Shown one piece after another: positions 58,422 to 64,000 of a DNA stretch of 64,000 nucleotides (position 1 is the stretch's first letter; the number at the start of each line of letters is the position of its first letter). Below the pieces are notes generated by a model. The model ran no database searches. It was not told the DNA's origin and worked only from the letters and a program-made list of their open reading frames with translations. Source of the DNA: an uncultured bacterium (GTDB lineage Bacteria > Planctomycetota > UBA8742 > UBA2392); assembly GCA_938014885.1 (NCBI GenBank), contig CALLQI010000018.1, forward strand, positions 310,001 through 374,000. Direction: 5' to 3'. The position numbers and the translations under genes were made by a program.

Positions 58422-58658
58422 CTATTCCAACAACCACAACAGGGCGCCGATGCCGCAAAGCAGCGCGCCCGCCAGAACCAGCGCCGCCCGGGCAAACCCG
58501 GGGCCAAGCGCCGCAAGGAAGCCCAGCGATCCATGATCCCATGAGTCCATCTCCTCAAGGGCGTCATGGCGTTTGCCCCGATACCATCGGAACGGATCAA
58601 ACAACCCCAGCAGCGCGGTCACTGCACCGCCGGCCATCATCGCGATTGCGGTCCACAT
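58422..58658 (-). CDS. Small two-helix membrane protein
   Basis: 78 residues from the ATG of MWTAIAMM, chosen for GGAGG 7 nt upstream. Two hydrophobic helices (about residues 2-18 and 54-77) flank a charged loop (FRWYRGKRHDALEEMDSWDHG). No known family. It lies upstream of the E1-beta gene on the same strand with a 42-nt gap and may be cotranscribed. Confidence 0.55.
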   Translation of the reverse strand: MWTAIAMMAGGAVTALLGLFDPFRWYRGKRHDALEEMDSWDHGSLGFLAALGPGFARAALVLAGALLCGIGALLWLLE

Positions 58659-58738
58659 GCCGTTGCCTCCCGCAACGTACTTGCGCAATCTGCCCCCGAC
58701 CATTGCGTCCAAACGGAAGCCCGATTTGTAACCCCTGG

Positions 58739-59554
58739 TCAGGCCAACGCTGCCCGCAACGCTGCGGCCTGGATCGCCGATATGCGGTCGGCATCCAGTG
58801 CAAACCGAATCGTCAGCTCCAGCGCGGCGCGGTATCCGGCGGCCGCTTCATTCCCCATGGCTGCAAGATGCCGACGCAGCGTCTCGGCGTCGCCGCGCGC
58901 GACGGGGCCCGTCAAGGCAGCCGCAGGCCCTCGCGCTTCCACGTTGGCAAGCGTCCCGCGCACCAGTGGCATCAGCATGCTGGCGGCTTCATCGGGCTGA
59001 ATCCCGCCGTGTGTCGCAACCTGCTGGGCCAGGCCTTGCAACGCCACCAGCGCGTTGCTGGCGACAACGGCGGCGGCGTGGTAGGCCGCACGGGCGCCCT
59101 CAGGCAGCGAGAAGGGATGTGTGCCCAGGGCTGTGGCCAGGGCAAACAGTTTTTCATGCAGGCCCGGGGGCGCGTCGATGGCGCACCAGCTGCCCGCGAC
59201 GCGTGAAGCGCCGCCTTGTGCCGGGAAGCTTTGCAGGATGTGAAACGCGCCCGTGGCAGCCCCGGCCTGCGCCAGCGGTTGCAGCAGCACCGGGCCATAG
59301 GCTCCGCAGGCGTGGACATAGGCGTGGGTGCCCGCGTTCGCCAGCGCCGCAAACTGAGTCGCCACCGCGGAAATCGCGTCGTCGGGCACCGACAGCATCA
59401 CCAGCGAGCCCGCCGGCAGACCTTGCAGCAACGCGGCCGGGCCGGTTTGGCGGCCGCCGCCGCGGGCGGGCATGCCCAGCGCGGTCACGGCGTCATGCAG
59501 CGCGCGGCCAAAGCGCCCCAGTCCGTATATCGCGATGTGCGGGAATGGGTGCAT
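58739..59554 (-). CDS. Rossmann-fold/DUF2520 reductase-like protein
   Basis: 271 residues. The NAD(P)-binding motif is HIAIYGLGRFGRALHDAV (GxGxxG), followed by SVPDDAISAVA. The C-terminal part (FHILQSFPAQGGA, AYHAAAVVASNALVAL, AASMLMPLVRGTLANV) matches the all-helical DUF2520 domain of predicted PanE/ProC-type reductases, including the conserved His and Asn of the latter segment. The substrate is unknown. The gene is 12 nt downstream of the small TPR gene on the same strand. Confidence 0.85.
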   Translation of the reverse strand: MHPFPHIAIYGLGRFGRALHDAVTALGMPARGGGRQTGPAALLQGLPAGSLVMLSVPDDAISAVATQFAALANAGTHAYVHACGAYGPVLLQPLAQAGAATGAFHILQSFPAQGGASRVAGSWCAIDAPPGLHEKLFALATALGTHPFSLPEGARAAYHAAAVVASNALVALQGLAQQVATHGGIQPDEAASMLMPLVRGTLANVEARGPAAALTGPVARGDAETLRRHLAAMGNEAAAGYRAALELTIRFALDADRISAIQAAALRAALA

Positions 59555-59566
59555 GGAATGGATGTG

Positions 59567-59905
59567 CTAGTTCTTCTCGGCGTTTGCTTTGGCGCGACGG
59601 GCCTCAAGCTCGGCGCGGGTCAGGCGTTTGGTGTCTTCCATTTCGCGCCAGGTGGCTTCAAAGCGGCGCAGCAGTTCGCGGTCGGCCTCAGACAGTTGCT
59701 CGCGCACGTCCAGCAGTTCGCCTTCGGCGCGGTCGGGCTCGCCCATCTGCAGCAGGCAGTGCGCCATCAGCACTTTGACTTCTTGGACGGTGCGCTTGGG
59801 CGTACCATCGGTCTCCGAGTCCGCCACGACACGCTGGAACAGGCTGTAGGCTTTGCTCCAGCGCCCCGTTTCGAACTCGGCCCTGCCTTTGGCGATGTCT
59901 GACAT
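59567..59905 (-). CDS. Small TPR-like protein
   Basis: 112 residues, no signal. It has one to two TPR-type helix pairs (AEFETGRWSKAYSLFQRVV, EVKVLMAHCLLQMGEPDRAE) and a charged coiled-coil C-terminus (AELEARRAKANAEKN). It lies 32 nt after the longer TPR gene, so they are probably one operon and may interact. Confidence 0.65.
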   Translation of the reverse strand: MSDIAKGRAEFETGRWSKAYSLFQRVVADSETDGTPKRTVQEVKVLMAHCLLQMGEPDRAEGELLDVREQLSEADRELLRRFEATWREMEDTKRLTRAELEARRAKANAEKN

Positions 59906-59937
59906 GCTTGCCCCTTCGTGCGGGGTGCAGCGTGCAG

Positions 59938-61305
59938 CTAGACGGCCTGGCCCTTCAGGCGGTCGATGCGACCTTCCACATCACGGAACTCCATGTCCTG
60001 CATGTACAACTGCCGGAACTGCTCAAGTGCAGCCGTCGGGTCGCCGCGGCGTTCCATCAGGTCGGCCTTGGCGTACATGAGTTCCTTGCTGAGGTCTTCG
60101 TCGGCCTCGTTCAGCTCTTTCTCGACGGCGCTGAAGGCCATTTCCGCCATTTCCAGGCGGTCCATGCGCACCAGGCACTGGCCCATCATCAGGTTCGCGG
60201 GCTTGGCGTACTTCGGGCTCTTCACGGCCTTCTGGAAGTGCTTGAAGGCTTCCGCAAAGTCGCCGGCATCGAGCAGCGCCTTGCCGAGCAGGAAGCGCTT
60301 GTCCAGGTCGGTCGGCGCAGCCTCAACCATGCGGCCGTACTCTTCAAGCTGGAACTTCTTCTTTTCCTCGCGGACCTGGTTTTCCTTGGCCTGCCATGCA
60401 GCCGCGCGCTCGGGCTCTTGCTGGGCCTTGAGCTGGCAGCCGCGGATCATGTTGTCGAAGTGGGTATTCTTGTACTTGGCCGCGATTTCGCCGATTTCGG
60501 TTGCGCTGGGGTCAACCTTAAGGAAAGCCGTCAGCCGGTTGTAAGCGTCGAGGAACTTCTTGCGCTTGGCCAGCACCTCGCCTATGGCGCGGATCGCGCG
60601 GCGATCGAGCGGGTTTTCCTTCAGCTTCTGCTCTTCCTGGGCCAGCAGTTTCTCGGCGTCTTCGTCCGTGATGTTGCCCTTGCGCATCGCCTCCAGCAGG
60701 TTGGCTTCATCACGGTTCTGGACCAGTTCATAGCTGCTCTTGGCGCTGCCGACCTTTTTGTTGTAGGTCTTGGCGGCGAGGTCTTTCTGCAGCTCTTTGA
60801 TTGACTTGTCGTTGGGTGCCAGGCGCACGGCCATGTTCAGCGCTTTGTTGGCTTCATCGACCTGGCCGTCTGCGGCCAGGGCCTTGGCCAGCAGCATCAA
60901 TGCCGCCGGGCCCTGCTTGTCGCCCTTGATGTCTCCGTTCTTGGCCACGAAGTCAAGCACGGCAATGGCGGCCGCATTATGGCCCATTTCGGCCAGTTTT
61001 TCGGCGACGCGCAGGTTGTACTTGACGCTCTTAGGGTCCTTGGCGACGGCTTTCTCGCCTTCGACAAGGGCTTTTTCAGAGGACTTGGAAAGCGCCATGG
61101 TCATGCCGCCCAGCGACAGGCCCAGCGACTTGGGATATCCGACCTGGTCGTACTTGCGGCACAGTGCCAGGCGATAGTTGCGACGGGCGTCGGCGTTGCC
61201 GGGGTCGACTTCCATGGCCGACTCGTACATCTGGATCGCGTAGTCGTAGTTGCGCTTCTTCAGAGCGTCGTCGGCCTTGGCAATGAACTTGGTTGCGTCT
61301 GCCAT
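59938..61305 (-). CDS. TPR-repeat protein
   Basis: 455 residues, soluble. The first unit is canonical (ALKKRNYDYAIQMYESAMEVDPGNADARRNY). Others follow at about residues 90-125, 135-170, 290-325, 335-370 and 380-440, separated by a Lys/Glu-rich helical segment with a likely coiled-coil (REEKKKFQLEEY). AAGGA precedes the ATG by 9-10 nt. It is probably a scaffold. Similar proteins occur widely in Planctomycetota; the function is not established. Confidence 0.75.
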   Translation of the reverse strand: MADATKFIAKADDALKKRNYDYAIQMYESAMEVDPGNADARRNYRLALCRKYDQVGYPKSLGLSLGGMTMALSKSSEKALVEGEKAVAKDPKSVKYNLRVAEKLAEMGHNAAAIAVLDFVAKNGDIKGDKQGPAALMLLAKALAADGQVDEANKALNMAVRLAPNDKSIKELQKDLAAKTYNKKVGSAKSSYELVQNRDEANLLEAMRKGNITDEDAEKLLAQEEQKLKENPLDRRAIRAIGEVLAKRKKFLDAYNRLTAFLKVDPSATEIGEIAAKYKNTHFDNMIRGCQLKAQQEPERAAAWQAKENQVREEKKKFQLEEYGRMVEAAPTDLDKRFLLGKALLDAGDFAEAFKHFQKAVKSPKYAKPANLMMGQCLVRMDRLEMAEMAFSAVEKELNEADEDLSKELMYAKADLMERRGDPTAALEQFRQLYMQDMEFRDVEGRIDRLKGQAV

Positions 61306-61593
61306 GAGTAGCTTCCTTCAGGTGCGTCGCGCCGGGAACGAGAGGCGCCTTCCACGCAGCACTAACAGACAGGGGGTGCTGCAATCCAGTGATTTCCGGA
61401 TTTGTCATTGTGTCCGCAAACGGGCGCGCTTGCAACCCCGCGCCTGTTCTTGTGCCGCCCCGAAATGCCCATAAAGTAGCCTGTCTCGGGCCTGTGTTTG
61501 GGTAGCCGGGCCATGAATTCAGGATGCATACAGCCGGCGACGGGTGTTTGAGCCAGAGAGCAGGCACCCAGTGGCCGGCAACGGAAGAGCGCC

Positions 61594-62115
61594 GTGTACG
61601 AGATACGCAAATACCCTGATCCTGTGCTTATGAAGGTGGCTGAGCCGGTGACGGAGTTCGGCCCGCGCCTGAAGCAGGTGGTCGAGGACATGTTCCTGAC
61701 CATGTACGAAGAGCGCGGGGTGGGCCTGGCGGCACCGCAGGTCGGGATCAGCCAGCGCATTTACGTGATCAATTGCGACGAGGGCCAGCCCGTGGAAGGT
61801 GAACTGGCGCTGATCAACCCGCAGGTCGTCGCAGTGGAAGGTGAGCAGGACGGCGACGAGGGCTGCCTGAGCTTCCCCGGCATGTTCGCCCGCAAGAAGC
61901 GCCCGATGCGCGTCACGATGCGCGCCCAGGACACCGACGGGAAGTGGTTTGAGGTAACCGGCGAAGGCCTGAAGGCCCGCGCGTTCCTGCATGAGCTGGA
62001 GCACCTCGACGGCCGCGTGTTCGTGCAGGACCTCGACCCCGTCGAGTTCATCAAGCTGCGCAAAGAGCTTGAGCAGATGAAACGAGCCTGGAAGCGCGAA
62101 CAGCGCGTGCACTGA
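61594..62115 (+). CDS. def: Peptide deformylase
   Basis: 173 residues from a GTG. The three signature motifs are present in order: GVGLAAPQVGI, EGCLSFPG, and HELEHLDG, where HExxH and the Cys of the second motif bind the metal. The third motif usually reads HEIDHLDG, so Glu replaces Asp here, outside the metal ligands. It removes the formyl group from nascent proteins. The 288-bp gap upstream, shared with the divergent TPR gene, holds no other gene. Confidence 0.96.
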   Translation: MYEIRKYPDPVLMKVAEPVTEFGPRLKQVVEDMFLTMYEERGVGLAAPQVGISQRIYVINCDEGQPVEGELALINPQVVAVEGEQDGDEGCLSFPGMFARKKRPMRVTMRAQDTDGKWFEVTGEGLKARAFLHELEHLDGRVFVQDLDPVEFIKLRKELEQMKRAWKREQRVH

Positions 62116-62211
62116 TTGGGGCTTAGGGCTTAGGGCTTGGGGCTTCGGGTCCGCGAGCCGACTTGGGAACTTCACCCCAAGCCCTATGCCCCAAGCCCAA
62201 ATCCCTTACGC
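62116..62211. repeat. Inverted low-complexity tract between convergent genes
   Basis: 62117-62150 reads as repeated GGGCTTAGGGC-type units, and 62175-62205 as CCCCAAGCCC-type units that are roughly its reverse complement. Both could pair into a long imperfect hairpin between def (plus) and the membrane protein gene (minus), so it may end transcription from both sides. Confidence 0.65.
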
Positions 62212-63465
62212 CTACTCCCTTGTGTTGATCGCCTTGTCCTTGAACGTATGCATGTTCAACAGGAAGAAGTCGTGGAAGTAGTGCGTCAGCAGCAGGCCGA
62301 ATCCAAGCAGATAGTACGCCTGCAGCACCGCACCCGGCCGGTAGTTGATCGCGCCGACTTCGCCACTGCCGGCGAACATCCCCACGCCCTGCACGCTGCT
62401 TAGCAGCACGGCCACGCCCATGATCACGGCGATAATGGCGACCACGATCCCGAACGCGATGCCGTAATAGCGCGGCCCGGTCCGGTCATCCTTGGTCAGC
62501 CACTTCACGAACGGGTTCAGCTGGCGGCCTTTGTCGGTCTGCACGCGCATGATGTACCAGGTCAGCGCGATGTACTGGATGCTGTGCCACAGGTTGAAGC
62601 CCTGAAAACTTGAGTCCAGGTTCGGCATCAGCGGGCAGAACAGGCCCACGCCAATCGCGCATGCAATCAGCAGAAACTTCGGCGTCTGCAGCGCGCCGGC
62701 GCGGTATTCGCGCAGGCTCTTGCCCGCCCACAGGCTGAAGAACACCAGGAAGCCAAGCAGGTTGGCCATCCAGAACCAGTCACTGAGAATAAAGTCCGGC
62801 AGCAGAGGGTGCGCGCGGCCGATGTGGAACTTCAGCGAACGGGCCTGATCCACACTCAGCCACTGGCTGACCCAGGCAAAGGCCATGCTGTTCTCGTTCA
62901 CCAGCACCATGCGGAATGTGCTGACGGGATACAGCGGGAAGATCACCGCGCCGATGTCAATCAGACGCGACTTCAGGCTGGGCTTCACGCGATCGCGATC
63001 CTGGTAAAAGCGCACCACGTAACTGAGCTGGTGAATAATGTGCAGGCTGGCAATGAAGAAAAAGCCGGTCAGCAGCAGCTTGCGGGTGAGCTCGCTCGAA
63101 AGCGCCATCGTGGCCACAAATGGCAACACTAGGAAGCTGGCCAGGAACCACGCTTTCTCGCGGCGGCGGAATTCAGGGTGCATCCAGGTACGGGTGTAAG
63201 TGACCCAGACGTGCGGGCCGCCGGCGAGGACCATCACGAACAGGCTGACGATGTCTTCGGCCATGCCCATGCGGGTCGTGGCATCGGCGGTGGTGAATCG
63301 CTCAAGCAGGTACATGGAAGCGTAAAAAATCAGTGGCGGCAGCGGTGCCAGCAGTGCTGGAAAGATGATCCAGCGCTTGTCCCAGCCAGACGAATGGATC
63401 CAGCCCTGGCTGCTCCAACCCGCCGTGGAACGCGGTGAGGCCGATACTGCGACTTGTCCCGCCAT
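62212..63465 (-). CDS. His-rich polytopic membrane protein
   Basis: 417 residues from the ATG of MAGQVAVSASP; GAGG sits about 9 nt upstream. About nine to ten hydrophobic helices. Conserved-looking His residues stand in or beside them: GGPHVWVTYTRTWMHPEF, SLHIIHQLSY, NLWHSIQYIALTWY and LLTHYFHDFFLLNMH. This pattern suggests a metal or haem site in the membrane, but I do not recognise the family. The ends of the gene are clear. Confidence 0.65.
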   Translation of the reverse strand: MAGQVAVSASPRSTAGWSSQGWIHSSGWDKRWIIFPALLAPLPPLIFYASMYLLERFTTADATTRMGMAEDIVSLFVMVLAGGPHVWVTYTRTWMHPEFRRREKAWFLASFLVLPFVATMALSSELTRKLLLTGFFFIASLHIIHQLSYVVRFYQDRDRVKPSLKSRLIDIGAVIFPLYPVSTFRMVLVNENSMAFAWVSQWLSVDQARSLKFHIGRAHPLLPDFILSDWFWMANLLGFLVFFSLWAGKSLREYRAGALQTPKFLLIACAIGVGLFCPLMPNLDSSFQGFNLWHSIQYIALTWYIMRVQTDKGRQLNPFVKWLTKDDRTGPRYYGIAFGIVVAIIAVIMGVAVLLSSVQGVGMFAGSGEVGAINYRPGAVLQAYYLLGFGLLLTHYFHDFFLLNMHTFKDKAINTRE

Positions 63466-63599
63466 GGGGTTGCCCTCAGGTGCAAACGTTGAACTGTGCG
63501 CGCGGGAATCACCCGCAAAAACATACTGCCCGAATCGAAGCAAGTGCTTACGGGGCATGAATCTAAGCCATCGCACGGGGTTGCGCAAGGTTTCGTCCG

Positions 63600-63670
63600 G
63601 TAGTCGGTGCCCAGTGCTTGGTGCTCAGTGCCCAGTGACCGAGCACTGAGCACCGGGCACCGACTTCCGG
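63600..63670. repeat. Inverted GTGCTCAG-type repeat
   Basis: Two arms, AGTCGGTGCCCAGTGCTTGG (starting about 63601) and the reverse-complement-like GAGCACTGAGCACCGGGCAC ending near 63662, form an imperfect long hairpin built of 8-9-nt units, the same style as the tracts at 23670 and 37655. Upstream of the membrane protein gene. Confidence 0.65.
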
Positions 63671-63744
63671 CCCTTGACATGGCAAGACCCATGCGTCATG
63701 CTCTCTTTACGCGTCAATAGTGACGCACCTTCACAGGAGCCGCC

Positions 63745-63981
63745 GTGCCAAACAAGCCCGAGACTGATGCCGCGACCGTCGCCCAGAACTTCATCAACCA
63801 GTACGGGAAGGCCCGCTTCAAACGCTTCCTGAAGCTGCTTCAGGACAACACCTCGGGCGAGGTAATCGCGAAGGAGTACAACGTCTCGCGTGAGCGCGTG
63901 CGCCAGTGGAAGAACGCTTTCGGCAACGTCGTGCAAAGCTACGACATCAGCCCCGACATCCTCAAGATCGCCAAGAAGTAG
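63745..63981 (+). CDS. Small helix-turn-helix DNA-binding protein
   Basis: 78 residues from a GTG with AGGAG 6 nt upstream. SGEVIAKEYNVSRERVRQWKNAFG is a helix-turn-helix of the sigma-70 region 4/MerR-like recognition kind (VSRERVRQW). The rest is helical. It is likely a small transcriptional regulator. No target is evident in the window. Confidence 0.75.
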   Translation: MPNKPETDAATVAQNFINQYGKARFKRFLKLLQDNTSGEVIAKEYNVSRERVRQWKNAFGNVVQSYDISPDILKIAKK

Positions 63982-64000
63982 CCCCAACCCGCGCGCCACG

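Overview
The window is a GC-rich, gene-dense bacterial chromosome segment. Its gene content points to Planctomycetota or a close relative: Ser/Thr kinases fused to TPR arrays (one with DWG in place of DFG), several TPR-only proteins, a peptidase/vWA fusion, paralogous DUF4139-like proteins, GTG starts and one encoded tRNA. This assignment is an inference from gene content; no rRNA is present to confirm it.

Layout. 1-7102 (minus): the end of a large secreted protein runs off the left edge, followed by small membrane and TPR genes and a compact pseudopilin operon gspG-H-I-J. 7653-9047 (minus): dnaA. 9461-12059: a zinc-ribbon membrane protein, a TPR gene and a decayed IS1182-like transposase. 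12060-18985 (minus): a 1455-residue kinase-TPR protein, then a Rieske/cytochrome b pair in which cytochrome b carries a C-terminal dihaem c domain and seems to have lost both ligands of the high-potential haem bH. 19137-21704 (plus): a transglutaminase-like protein and a REP-associated transposase with its ~97-bp repeat arrays. 21713-27451 (minus): a housekeeping cluster tpiA-secG-yicC-gmk-rpoZ-coaC plus two peroxiredoxin-fold genes. 27522-38761 (plus): sucA-sucB-lpd, with a GxxExxY gene bounded by inverted repeats inserted between sucA and sucB, then a DegT aminotransferase, folC, xseB, tRNA-Pro, a GNAT enzyme and dtd. 38763-49066: radA, a nuclease-like lipoprotein, a kinase/STAS-like/TPR protein, a fused TssB-TssC sheath protein, a metallopeptidase/vWA protein and an anti-sigma-like pair. 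49139-57079: a dihaem peroxidase lipoprotein, a third orphan TPR gene and three tandem DUF4139-like genes. 57088-63981: a Rieske ferredoxin with E1-beta, a DUF2520 protein, TPR genes, peptide deformylase, a His-rich membrane protein and a small HTH protein.

How it fits together. Much of the window is core metabolism: the oxoglutarate dehydrogenase complex, triose-phosphate isomerase, folate and CoA synthesis, translation quality control (def, dtd), repair (radA, xseB) and respiration. Around this core lie signalling and envelope proteins, and mobile or repeat DNA confined to intergenic gaps. The strongest leads for something new are the bH-less cytochrome b/c fusion, the stand-alone fused T6SS-type sheath gene beside a kinase and a peptidase/vWA protein, the family of TPR genes that all begin with the same FRH..AAY motif, and the two repeat-bounded mobile modules.
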